From Fibrobacterota bacterium (GTDB lineage Bacteria; Fibrobacterota; Fibrobacteria; UBA11236): DNA of 64,000 nt. Where the stretch lies: assembly GCA_019509785.1 (NCBI GenBank), contig JAEKLQ010000024.1:1-64000 (forward strand), written 5' to 3'. Shown in pieces: positions 51,144 to 59,834 of the stretch. The stretch's first letter is position 1. Every line of letters starts with the position of its first letter. The translations under genes and the position numbers were made by a program. The notes under the pieces were generated by a model, which ran no database searches, was not told the origin of the DNA, and saw only the letters and a list, made by a program, of their open reading frames with translations.

Positions 51144-53693
51144 TCACCAGCGCCCGGAAATCCCGACGAAGAGGATGGGGATGGGATAGTTCAGGTCCAC
51201 GAACTTCCAGTTCTCCGTGCCGGAGTCCCGGAGCAGGAAGTTGGGCGTATTGAAAACGTTCCAGATCTCGAAATAGCTCTCGACGAAGTGGCGCTTCAGC
51301 GCCCACTCCCGCGACAGCCGGATGTCCCAGCGACTATAGGGAGAATAGCGGGCGCCGTTGCGCGGGCCCGCATGGAACAGGGTGTCATAGGTCTGGGTGG
51401 CGGGCTCGGTGTTGAAGCCACCGCCGAGGTCCCCGCCGGTTTCGGTGCTATAAGAGACGTAGTCGGTATAGGGAAGGCCGGCGGCCCAGCGCCCGCGCAC
51501 GGAGAGGCCGTAGCGGTTCGGCAGCTTGAAGTGGTTGACCCAGTTGAAGGCCCAGGGACGCCCGTAACGGAAGTCGTAGACGCGTTCGCCGGGGGCGTCC
51601 TGCCGTTTGGAGTAGCCGACCTCGGCGGTGAGCCATCCGCCCCAGGTGCGATTGGGATCGTAGTTGAAGGAGACTTCCGCGCCGGCCGCTTTCCCCGTTC
51701 CCCCGTTACGGTAGGCTAAAGTCCTATCCCCGAACCGCTCCACCACGCTGTCGTATTGGGCCTTCGGCAGGGACTGGATGGCGGTGCTATCCTGGTGTTT
51801 GAACAAGTCCGAGTTCCAATCCAGGTGGCCCGTGTTGACCAGGAAGGGGACCACCAGATCGAAGTAGTTCTTTTGGTAGAGCTGGCATTCCAAGCGGTAG
51901 CGCGGCGAGAAGGTATGGGTCCATTCCAGGTTGAAGTGGAAGGCCTTCTCGGGCCTTAAGGCGGGATTCAAGGTGCGGATTTGGAAAGGGAAGTCGTCTT
52001 GGGAATAGAGTCCCGAGGCCAAGGACAATTCATCCGATTTCCCCATGGTCTGGAAATAGGCGATGCGCGGGCTGAGGTAGAAATCGTCGGCGTAAGAGTC
52101 GGTTTCGGCGCGTAGCCCTAAGAGCAACCGATGCGCGGAATCGAATCCGTATTCCGCCGAAGCGTAGGCGGCGCTGAAAAGGCCCGATAGATTCCCGTTC
52201 GCATCGAAGCGGATCAGCCGCGGGAGCTGGTTCAGGTAATCGACGTTGGGATCGGCGCCGGGATCGTTCCGCTTGATCGTAAAGCCGTTCGGATCGAAAT
52301 AGGCCAGGGCGTCCAGGGCATCGGTGTTCCCGTTGACGATGGCTTCGAAGAGCGGACGGGGCAATTTGGATTCGAAAGAGTTGGTACGCAGGGACTGGCT
52401 CGCCCCGAACCGCAGCAGCAAGGCGTCGGTCGCGAAATCCTTGGCGTCCAGGCGCCAATCATAGGTGCGATTACGGATATCCAGCAGGTTATCGCTGTTG
52501 TTATTGATGCGGTGCCCATAGTAACGATCATCGGTTCCGATGGAATCGAACCACTTTTGGTCCCCGAAGAATCCCACGCCCCAAGTCTGGGATTGGAAGG
52601 CGAAAGTCTGATCGAACTGCCAGGCCGAGGTCGGTTTCCAATGGAAGGCCAAACCGTGGAAGCCGTTGTCCACGGAGACGGACGCGAGGGTATCCGGCAG
52701 GGTCCGGATTTCGCGTACATCGAGGGCCTGGCGATAGAACAGATCCCAGTCGTAAAAATCGGGGGACACTTCCTTCCCGTTCACGAAATGGCGCAGGTTC
52801 TGATCCCGGACCGTGAAAATATCCTTGGAAATAAGCCCCGTGTATTCGCCCGTCCAGGCGTCGGAAAAGCGCCAGGATAGCCCCAACTGCAGGTCCTTGA
52901 AATTCGGGAGCATGATATCGCCTTGGAATTGCCGCTTGGCGCGTTCGAAATCCTTTTCGTCATCGATGAGATCGACGGCGTCCCAGCCGCGGTTAAGCAC
53001 CCAGTCGTACCAAAAAGCCTGGTAGGAAAAGGAGATCCCCAGCCGGTTCTTGATGATGGGGACCCCCGCATAGGCGTTGCCGCGCAAAAGGGAAAGGTCC
53101 GCAGAGACCGCCAGGGTATCCATGGGCGCCGGCCGGGCCCGCATGAACAAGGCGCCGGAAAGCGCGTTACCGTCTTCGACGGGAAAGCCGCCGCTGTAGA
53201 AGGTGAGATCCTTCAGGGACTCGATGTTGAATACGGAATAGACGCTGCCGAAATGGTAAGGCTGCAAAAGCGGAATGCCTTCCCAAATCACCTGGGTCTC
53301 TTCCGCCTTGCCCCCGCGCACGTTGGGACGCACGCTCAAGTCGTTCTGGTTGGAGACGCCGGGCAAGGTCCCGAGGGCCTTCAAGGGATCTCCTTGGGCC
53401 GCCGTGATATTCTTCAAGTCCTCCCGGGTCAGGCGGATGCGGCTCACCTCCTTTTCCCGATGGCTGCGCGTGCCCTGCGTTTGCGTTTTCTTTTCCTGGA
53501 GTTCCAGGCTGGAATCCTGGGCGGCAGAATCCTTTGCCAACGCGGAGCCGGTCGCAGGAACGGAATCACGCGCCGCGTAGGGGGAAGACAGGGAGGTATC
53601 GGCCGGGTCTTCCGCCCGCGCGGGAGTCGAAGCGATGCCGATCAGGATCGCCGCGAAGGCGGACCAGGCGGGGAGGAAACCAGCCCGGTTCAT
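51144..53693 (-). CDS. TonB-dependent receptor
   Basis: 849 residues from the ATG at 53693, with a signal peptide (LPAWSAFAAILIGIASTPARA). A plug domain at about residues 85-190 has LTREDLKNI ... LGTLPGVSNQNDLSVRPNVRGG ... VIWEGIPLLQPYHF. The rest is a long TonB-receptor barrel with Tyr/Trp-rich strands, ending in NYPIPILFVGISGRW with the terminal aromatic expected for BamA recognition. The ligand is unknown. The ATG overlaps the stop of the lipoprotein upstream (ATGA); an in-frame ATG 12 bases earlier is also possible. No TonB/ExbBD genes are in the window. Confidence 0.87.
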   Translation of the reverse strand: MNRAGFLPAWSAFAAILIGIASTPARAEDPADTSLSSPYAARDSVPATGSALAKDSAAQDSSLELQEKKTQTQGTRSHREKEVSRIRLTREDLKNITAAQGDPLKALGTLPGVSNQNDLSVRPNVRGGKAEETQVIWEGIPLLQPYHFGSVYSVFNIESLKDLTFYSGGFPVEDGNALSGALFMRARPAPMDTLAVSADLSLLRGNAYAGVPIIKNRLGISFSYQAFWYDWVLNRGWDAVDLIDDEKDFERAKRQFQGDIMLPNFKDLQLGLSWRFSDAWTGEYTGLISKDIFTVRDQNLRHFVNGKEVSPDFYDWDLFYRQALDVREIRTLPDTLASVSVDNGFHGLAFHWKPTSAWQFDQTFAFQSQTWGVGFFGDQKWFDSIGTDDRYYGHRINNNSDNLLDIRNRTYDWRLDAKDFATDALLLRFGASQSLRTNSFESKLPRPLFEAIVNGNTDALDALAYFDPNGFTIKRNDPGADPNVDYLNQLPRLIRFDANGNLSGLFSAAYASAEYGFDSAHRLLLGLRAETDSYADDFYLSPRIAYFQTMGKSDELSLASGLYSQDDFPFQIRTLNPALRPEKAFHFNLEWTHTFSPRYRLECQLYQKNYFDLVVPFLVNTGHLDWNSDLFKHQDSTAIQSLPKAQYDSVVERFGDRTLAYRNGGTGKAAGAEVSFNYDPNRTWGGWLTAEVGYSKRQDAPGERVYDFRYGRPWAFNWVNHFKLPNRYGLSVRGRWAAGLPYTDYVSYSTETGGDLGGGFNTEPATQTYDTLFHAGPRNGARYSPYSRWDIRLSREWALKRHFVESYFEIWNVFNTPNFLLRDSGTENWKFVDLNYPIPILFVGISGRW

Positions 53694-54559
53694 TTGAAGG
53701 TCCATCCCATGCCCACGCTGAAATCAAAGACATGATCGTCCAGAAGGTACTCCGGCGGCGGAGTATCGGTCCCCATCGGGGCCAGCGGATAGGTCAAGAC
53801 CGCCAAGGGAACGATGTAGTCGGGAAGCACGGGGATGTCAGGCAAGGTCCACATGAAGCCCAGCGAGGCCTGATGGATCAGGCGCCGCCGCGATTGGAAA
53901 TGCCGGAGCGACTCGGAGCCCGAGATATCGGAAAGCTGGCTGGCGAGATAGGTGGCGCGGTAATTGACGAACAGGTCGCTCGCGCCGAAGGCCCGCGACA
54001 GCGCATACTCCCCGAAATAAGAGTTGTCCGCCCAGGCGCCGATGCCCAAGCCGCCGGAAAGGGAATGGTGGAAAGGAAGTTCCTTGGGCACGGGCAACCC
54101 CAGCTTTAGATCGAATTCGGCGCTGGCGGGATTGGTCGGCCCTTCCAGATGCAATCCGATTTCGGCGCCCGCGAAAGGGCCGAAGGGTCCATGCACCCCT
54201 AAGCGATATCCCAGGCTTCCCTTGAGGGTCGAATTCCAGGAATGGACGTGCGGGACGGAATCGTCCTGGGAGCTGCCGTTTCCGGACCCATCGCGGGTAT
54301 ACTGGTAGTGCCTACAATGGGTTCCCGTAGAATCCTTGATTTCATAGATGCTTTCCGTGTAGTCCCCTTGCGGGAGTTCCGGGCATCCGTAGCTGAGCGA
54401 ACGGAAGGGGCCCGCGCCCACGGTCAAGGTACTCGTTCCCGGTTCAAGCAGGCGGCCGGTGTTGAAATGATGGGTGGTATACAGGCAACCGTTGAAAAGG
54501 AGCGCGCAGGCGGCCAAGGTCGGCCGCGAACCGGCGCACCAATAAAATTGTTTCCGCAA
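53690..54559 (-). CDS. Lipoprotein coupled to the TonB-dependent receptor
   Basis: About 289 residues. The start is uncertain: a TTG at 54559 follows a GGAAAG ribosome-like sequence, with another TTG at 54589. The signal ends in the lipobox FNGC. The mature chain has alternating hydrophobic strands and Gly-rich turns, and ends in an aromatic strand (FDFSVGMGWTFK), which would suit a small outer-membrane barrel despite the lipobox. It overlaps the receptor gene by four bases, suggesting joint function, for example as a surface partner in uptake. Confidence 0.6.
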   Translation of the reverse strand: MRKQFYWCAGSRPTLAACALLFNGCLYTTHHFNTGRLLEPGTSTLTVGAGPFRSLSYGCPELPQGDYTESIYEIKDSTGTHCRHYQYTRDGSGNGSSQDDSVPHVHSWNSTLKGSLGYRLGVHGPFGPFAGAEIGLHLEGPTNPASAEFDLKLGLPVPKELPFHHSLSGGLGIGAWADNSYFGEYALSRAFGASDLFVNYRATYLASQLSDISGSESLRHFQSRRRLIHQASLGFMWTLPDIPVLPDYIVPLAVLTYPLAPMGTDTPPPEYLLDDHVFDFSVGMGWTFK

Positions 54560-54657
54560 CCAACTTTCCTTTCCGACTCGCGCAGGCAATCAAATAGTAA
54601 ATTCCTCCCGTGGAAATCCCGTCCCTAATGAAGAAAATCCTAGGCCTCGGTGAAGGC

Positions 54658-56013
54658 ATGATGCGGATACCAATCGGATTGGTCCTAGTTTGCCTGCTAT
54701 CCGCTTGCAATACCGGCAGCGAGAACCAGTACGACATCCCGGCAGGACAGGCGATCCTGCAGGCGAATTTGGAAATCGAACCCGATGGCACGCCCCTCAT
54801 TTTCGCCGAAGTAGGCATGGACTATGCGACCGCCGCCCCCCTCCAGGAATGGGAGCCGCGGATTCTACAGCGGAACTCCCAGGCTATCGCATATACCCCG
54901 GGAACGGGAGGCTGGGCATCCCATTCATTCCGCAACATGGAGGGCGAATCCGGAGGGCCGTCCTACTTTCTTCGCAACTTCGGAGGCGGGATCCAAGCCC
55001 TTCTTCAGGGTTTGCATCGCCGAATCCTGTATGCGCAGAAGGGAACGGAATGGGAGGTGAAAAAATCCATTCCGGATAAAGTCGGAAGCGACGCGGAACC
55101 TAATTTCAACATGTGGCACGGGGATCCCATAGTCCTGGCCGGCGATACCGCCTGGGAGATGCCGGAAGAATTATCTACCAATAATACTGGTGATACCCGT
55201 TTCTATATCCGGCTGAGCAACGGGACCCATTTCGAACTGGATACGGCGTTCCAATACGGAGAGACCCTTCTCCTACCCGGAAAAGAATCCAATTACCTGA
55301 TCCTTTCCTATCAGCCCAATAACAATTCCTATCCGCCGGGGAACGGCGATCCGAGCCGGCCGGAGAATACCGATCCGACGATCGGCCAGAAGCTGATATG
55401 CTACCGGTGGAGCCTGGACCCTAGCAAGCCGAACCCGCGCAAACAGGTCTTGCAGTTGGATCATCCGGCCACCTACGGCAGCTTTTCCTACGCCCAAGTG
55501 CTGGGGGAAACTCGGGTCTATTACCAACTGGGGCCGGATTCCCTCGCGGAATTCGGATTGCGAAACGATACCCTGGCGCTCTTGGGATACCGGGTTTTCC
55601 CGGGGACGATAGATTCGACAGGAGGATATCCCTTCAAGCGTTATCAAGGGGGGAACTTCAACGTGGATCCGATCGGATGCATCCATTCCATGGTCGCCGG
55701 CCGCCCCATCGATACAACCGAGGCGGATTCCGCATATTTCCTGAACCGGTATTCGGTCCTCGTCCACGCATCCTCGTGCGAAGGCACGCCGGATACGATT
55801 CCCGTTCCCCGTCCGGCTTCGGGAATATTCCAGTTCCAAATCTCCGAATTGCGTTTCGACCCGGAGGGGAACCCAATGGTGGCCCTGATGCTGCAAACAT
55901 CGGTTAACGCTAATGACTACGGATCCCAGCAGGGAATCCCGCCCAGTTGGCTCTACTTCGCGCGGAGAAGCGCCGGGCGCAAATGGACTTGGGAGAAAGT
56001 GGCCCAATATTAA
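54658..56013 (+). CDS. Hypothetical lipoprotein
   Basis: About 451 residues from the ATG at 54658 (a second ATG follows at once; GTG at 54610 and ATG at 54628 are alternatives). A lipoprotein signal ends in LLSAC. The mature part is beta-rich with no recognised domain; Tyr/Asn/Pro-rich stretches (QPNNNSYPPGNGD) suggest an extracellular protein. It is divergent from the receptor/lipoprotein operon, and the ~100-base gap presumably holds both promoters. Codon usage looks slightly less GC-biased than its neighbours. Function unknown. Confidence 0.55.
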   Translation: MMRIPIGLVLVCLLSACNTGSENQYDIPAGQAILQANLEIEPDGTPLIFAEVGMDYATAAPLQEWEPRILQRNSQAIAYTPGTGGWASHSFRNMEGESGGPSYFLRNFGGGIQALLQGLHRRILYAQKGTEWEVKKSIPDKVGSDAEPNFNMWHGDPIVLAGDTAWEMPEELSTNNTGDTRFYIRLSNGTHFELDTAFQYGETLLLPGKESNYLILSYQPNNNSYPPGNGDPSRPENTDPTIGQKLICYRWSLDPSKPNPRKQVLQLDHPATYGSFSYAQVLGETRVYYQLGPDSLAEFGLRNDTLALLGYRVFPGTIDSTGGYPFKRYQGGNFNVDPIGCIHSMVAGRPIDTTEADSAYFLNRYSVLVHASSCEGTPDTIPVPRPASGIFQFQISELRFDPEGNPMVALMLQTSVNANDYGSQQGIPPSWLYFARRSAGRKWTWEKVAQY

Positions 56014-56070
56014 TCCGGAGTTCCGCCCTCCGCCAGGCGGCATTCGTCCGCCAAGCAGGTAACACCCCGG

Positions 56071-57258
56071 TTAACCCGGGAGCGTTCTGATCGCTTCCAG
56101 GAACAGATCCGCCGTCCGCTCCGCGGACAATTTTCCCGCCGCCTTCCGCGCTCCTTCTCCCAACCGATCCCGCAAACCCTCCTCTTCCATCAGGCGCAAG
56201 AGAGCGCGCCCGCAAGCCTCCGCGTCGTCGCGGGCGAAAAGGAGCCCGGTCGCCCCGTCCTCGATCTCCTCGTTGACGCCCAAGGTATCGGGCCCGGCCG
56301 CCGGGACCCCATGCATGGCGGCCTCCAGGACGGTAAGAGGAAAGCCTTCCACCACGGAGGTAAGCACCAAGGCGAAGGCGCCGGCATACAGGGCCGCCAT
56401 GGCTTCCCCCGGCACCGGCGGCTCCAGGGCGACGATGGCGGACAAGCCTTCGGCCAGGATGCGGCGGCGCACGGGAGCGTACAGCGAGCCGCCGCCCACG
56501 ATGCGAAAGCGCGTATCGGCGGGCAAACGGCCAGAGGTCCGCAGCCATGCGATGGCGGAAAGAAAGAGGAAGGGATCCTTCACGGCCTCCAAGCGGCCGG
56601 TGAACAGGAAGGTGCGGACCGGGGCCCCGGCGGGCGGGGTGGGCGGGACCGACGTGGCCGGAACAGGTGCGATGGGATGGCCAGCGGTTGCCTCGGCGCG
56701 CGGCGGATCCCCGAAAAGCGGCAGCACCATGCGCGCCCCACGCATGCCGCCATAGCCTTCGGCCATTGCCAGCAACCCGCGCGAAACGAAGCCATGCATG
56801 TCCGTGCGCGACCAGGCGGCCTTGAGGGCGAGGCGGTAAAGGGGCCCCGCGCCGGTCCGGCGATTTTCGTGTACGTCGGCGCCGTGGTACCAGATGGCAT
56901 GGGGCACGCGATGGAACCGGGCCAGCAGGGCGCCCAAGGCCCCGGTGGGGATGCCGGTGTTGGAGAAGATGAGATCGGGCCGGCGTTTCCCCAGCCAGAG
57001 TCCGCTCCATAGGGCCCGCGCGCAGAACAGCAGAATGGTGGCCGGGCTGGTCTGGAACTGGAGGGAACGGCCGGTGGCGAAGAAGCGCACGCGGAAGGGG
57101 TAACCTGTAGGGTACGGGGCGGGAGGGCGCTGGGTCCAAACCTCCACCGCTATCCCGCGGGCGGCCAGGCGGGAGCACAGTTGCGACATCGCGCGGCCGG
57201 CGCCTCCGCCCAGGGGCGGCAGCTCGTGGGTGAGGACCAGGATGGAACGCGGGAGCAT
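56071..57258 (-). CDS. Glycosyltransferase family 4 protein
   Basis: 395 residues with the GT-B layout. The N-terminal glycine-rich loop is LPPLGGGAGRAMSQL. The second Rossmann domain begins FLFTGRLEAVKDPFLFLSAI. The conserved E-x7-E motif is in VEGFPLTVLEAAMHGVP, which binds the nucleotide-sugar donor. It is a retaining transferase acting in the cytosol on a lipid- or glycan-linked acceptor. It follows the GT2 gene after three bases, so the two form an operon. Confidence 0.88.
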   Translation of the reverse strand: MLPRSILVLTHELPPLGGGAGRAMSQLCSRLAARGIAVEVWTQRPPAPYPTGYPFRVRFFATGRSLQFQTSPATILLFCARALWSGLWLGKRRPDLIFSNTGIPTGALGALLARFHRVPHAIWYHGADVHENRRTGAGPLYRLALKAAWSRTDMHGFVSRGLLAMAEGYGGMRGARMVLPLFGDPPRAEATAGHPIAPVPATSVPPTPPAGAPVRTFLFTGRLEAVKDPFLFLSAIAWLRTSGRLPADTRFRIVGGGSLYAPVRRRILAEGLSAIVALEPPVPGEAMAALYAGAFALVLTSVVEGFPLTVLEAAMHGVPAAGPDTLGVNEEIEDGATGLLFARDDAEACGRALLRLMEEEGLRDRLGEGARKAAGKLSAERTADLFLEAIRTLPG

Positions 57259-57261
57259 GCC

Positions 57262-58413
57262 TCAAGGCCCGCGCGCGATGCTGGGCAGGCGGAGCAGGCT
57301 GATGAAGAAGGCGGAGAACATGGTCTGCAAGCCCATTATCATCAGCACCACGCAAAACAGGCTTTGCTTGGGCATCAGGAAATAGCCCACGAAATGGATC
57401 TTCACCCACAGGCCCACGATATAGGCGCTGCCCGCCAAGCCGGCCAGGAACATGAGCCCGCCCCAGGTCAGCGCGCGCTCGAGATAGAAGATCCGGAAGA
57501 ATGTTTCCAAGAGCCGGCTGGGCGCGGCGAAGCCTTCGCGAGCGGCGAAGGCCTTGGCGAATAGGCCCGTGGTAAGGATCTGGAAGCCGGCCAGGGTGAA
57601 CATCGCGAAGAAGATCATGGCGTGGATATCGAAGACGTGGCCGAACAAGATCAGCCATCCCAAGGCAGTATTCAGGAACAGCATCAGGCCGCCAAGGAAG
57701 AGTAAGAGGCCGGGGGCCAGGAACAACCAGTTGGGGCTGAACAACAGCATGAAGCGCATGTGGCGCCACGCGTCGGAAAGCGACTCCAGCTTGGATTCGC
57801 CCTTGCGCGGGTGATAGGTGATGGGCACCTCGACGATGCGGAGCCGGTTGCGCAAGGCCGATACGATCATCTCCGAAGCGAATTCCATCCCCAGGGTGGA
57901 CAGGCGCAGCCGATGGGCGGCTTCGCGGGTGAAGGCGCGGAAGCCGGAATGGCAATCGGAGATGCGCGAACCGAAGAAAAGATTGAGGATGCCCGAGAGG
58001 ATGGGATTGCCGATGTAACGATGCGAAAAGGACATGGCCCCGGGCAGAATGGTCCCCTTGAAGCGGGAGCCCAGCACCATATCCGCGCCGGCGTCCAACT
58101 CCTTCACGAGTTTCGGCATATCCAGGAAATCGTAGGTGTCGTCGGAATCGCCCATGACGATGTAATCGCCCTGCGCCGCCTCCAGGCCCTTGAGGTAAGC
58201 TGCGCCGTAGCCCTTAACCGGCTGGTCCACCACCTTCGCCCCCAGCCGCAAGGCCAGTTCCCGCGATCCGTCGGTGCTGCCGTTGTCGGCCACGATGACC
58301 TCCCCCTGGAGGCCCATTCCCTCCAGGGCCCGGCGCGCCTTTTCCACGCACACGCCGATGGTCTCGGCCTCGTTCAGGCAAGGCAGGATGATGGACAGGG
58401 TTTTCCCGGGCAT
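57262..58413 (-). CDS. GT2 polyprenyl-phosphate glycosyltransferase (DPM1-like) with membrane domain
   Basis: 383 residues from the ATG at 58413, with a GGAG ribosome-site core. The N-terminal GT-A domain (1-235) has SIILPCLNEAETIG, VIVADNGSTDGS, the metal-binding acidic cluster MGDSDDTYDF and SDCHSGFRAF. Four hydrophobic segments follow (about 240-370). This is the dolichol/undecaprenyl-phosphate mannose or glucose synthase type. It loads a sugar onto a lipid carrier that a GT-C enzyme, such as the GT39 gene at 48.4 kb, could use. Confidence 0.88.
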   Translation of the reverse strand: MPGKTLSIILPCLNEAETIGVCVEKARRALEGMGLQGEVIVADNGSTDGSRELALRLGAKVVDQPVKGYGAAYLKGLEAAQGDYIVMGDSDDTYDFLDMPKLVKELDAGADMVLGSRFKGTILPGAMSFSHRYIGNPILSGILNLFFGSRISDCHSGFRAFTREAAHRLRLSTLGMEFASEMIVSALRNRLRIVEVPITYHPRKGESKLESLSDAWRHMRFMLLFSPNWLFLAPGLLLFLGGLMLFLNTALGWLILFGHVFDIHAMIFFAMFTLAGFQILTTGLFAKAFAAREGFAAPSRLLETFFRIFYLERALTWGGLMFLAGLAGSAYIVGLWVKIHFVGYFLMPKQSLFCVVLMIMGLQTMFSAFFISLLRLPSIARGP

Positions 58414-58521
58414 GGCGATGGCTCCGGAGGACCGGATTTCCGGTCCATTATAAGATGGGCGGATGCGGCGGTTCAATCCGCGCGATGCGATCGGCCTTCC
58501 CCCTGACAGGATGTTGAATAA

Positions 58522-59370
58522 GGCCCCGCGAACTCCTTCCTCGACTTCGTGGTTTCCTCCTTCAACGTCTACGCCGTGCGCAGCTCGGGAAGGCCCAGCG
58601 ATCCGTCCTACAATTACGGGCGGGGGAAGATCGAAGGGGTGGCCGCCTTCACCGAGGGCGTATTCATCATGGCTTCGGCCCTGTACATCCTGCGCCAGGC
58701 GGTGCTCAAGTTCATCGTGCCCGGCAGCCTGGGCCTGCACTGGCAATTGCCCCGGCCGATCCCCGCCACCTCGCTGGACTGGGCCATGGCGGCCATGGCC
58801 TTATCCCTGGCGATCACCGCCGTGCTGGTCTGGTACCTCAAGCGGAAAGCGGAGGAATCGACCAGCCTCATCTTGCGCGCCGATACCGTCCACTACCAGA
58901 CCGATTTGCTCAGCAATGCGGGCATCCTTTTGACCCTGGGGGTGGTGCGCCTGAGCGGTTGGGCCTGGCTCGACCCCGTCATCGCCGTCGGCGTCGCCGC
59001 CTACGTGGCCCATGCCGCCGTGCCGCTCATCCGCAAAGGCCTGGCCATGCTGCTCGATCATGCCCTGGAGGATCCCCTGGTGGATTCCATCCGCGCCATC
59101 GCGGAATCGACCAGCCCTCGGGTGAACGGGGTGCATGAGCTGAAAACCCGCCGCTCCGGGGATACCAACCTGGTGGAATTCCACCTGGTTTTCGACGAGG
59201 GCATCGCCCTGCGCGAGGCCCACCAGATCGCCGACGAAATCGAGGCCAAGGTGCGGGCCCTGGCGGATACGCGCTGGATCGTCAATATCCACCTGGACCC
59301 GGTGGACGATTCCTTCCGGGACGAGAAGATAGCCCGGCGGGGCCGGGAAGAGTACGGAGACGGCCGGTAA
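58522..59370 (+). pseudogene. 5'-truncated cation diffusion facilitator (FieF/YiiP-like)
   Basis: From 58522 the frame reads ANSFLDFVVSSFNVYAVR and continues collinear with YiiP-type CDF proteins. It has the YNYGRGKIEG turn, the TM5 site HYQTDLLSN (His and Asp ligands) and the cytoplasmic domain with VHELKTRRSG and VNIHLDP. However, a TAA stands at 58519-58521, and no TM1 or first half of TM2 is encoded upstream in any frame. The first usable start (GTG 58549) would yield a 273-residue protein missing about 60 residues, including part of the metal site. It is most simply a decayed or rearranged gene. A functional short form cannot be excluded. Confidence 0.6.
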
Positions 59371-59405
59371 GGGCTTCCGGGGTCCGCATAACCAAGTTCC
59401 CTTGT

Positions 59406-59411
59406 TATACT
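59406..59411 (+). promoter_or_regulatory. -10 element upstream of the DUF1161 gene
   Basis: TATACT at 59406-59411 matches the sigma-70 -10 box at five of six positions, about 31 bases before the ATG. The gene also has an AAGGAG ribosome-binding site at 59431-59436. The -35 region is poor. Confidence 0.35.
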
Positions 59412-59441
59412 TCCTTGCGAAACCCGTCCCAAGGAGACCCC

Positions 59442-59792
59442 ATGCCCGCCCTACGATTGACCATCGCGTTCGCCTTCGTTTCCACCCTGCTCGCCGCGGG
59501 CGCCCGCGCCGCCGAGAATGCCCCGGCCCATCCGGCGGCTTCTCCCGCCGTCGCCTCCGCCCAGCCCCCCAAAGCCGCCGCGGAAGGCGTGGCCGTGATG
59601 CCGGTCCCGGCCGACTCGTCCAAGGGAAAGAAATCCTGCGAGGACGTGAAGGCATCCATCGATGCCAAACTGAAAGCCAAAGGCGTGAAGACGTTCACCC
59701 TCGACATCGTGGGCAAGGACGAAACCAAGGATGCCAAGGTGGTCGGAAGCTGCGAAGGCGGCAAGAAGAAGATCACCTACAAGCGGGGCTGA
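59442..59792 (+). CDS. DUF1161 family small secreted protein
   Basis: 116 residues from the ATG at 59442, with a signal peptide (LTIAFAFVSTLLAAGARAAE), an Ala/Pro-rich linker and a C-terminal DUF1161 unit: SCEDVKASIDAKLKAKGVK ... VVGSCEGGKKKITYKR. The two Cys residues of that unit probably form a disulfide. The function of the family is unknown. It is monocistronic with its own promoter-like -10 box, and converges on the DUF4197 gene. Confidence 0.78.
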   Translation: MPALRLTIAFAFVSTLLAAGARAAENAPAHPAASPAVASAQPPKAAAEGVAVMPVPADSSKGKKSCEDVKASIDAKLKAKGVKTFTLDIVGKDETKDAKVVGSCEGGKKKITYKRG

Positions 59793-59802
59793 TTTGGCAG
59801 CT

Positions 59803-59820
59803 CGCGGACGCGGGTCCGCG
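59803..59820. terminator. Hairpin between convergent DUF1161 and DUF4197 genes
   Basis: CGCGGAC (59803-59809) pairs with GTCCGCG (59814-59820) over a GCGG loop in the 42-base convergent gap. No U-tract is present on either strand. Its placement suits a bidirectional 3' end. Confidence 0.4.
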
Positions 59821-59834
59821 TCGCGCCCCCTCGT

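Noticed and set aside
55910-57955. 681-residue minus-strand frame across the GT4 and GT2 genes
   Set aside because: It runs out of frame through two clear glycosyltransferases, and its translation is Arg/Pro-rich noise.
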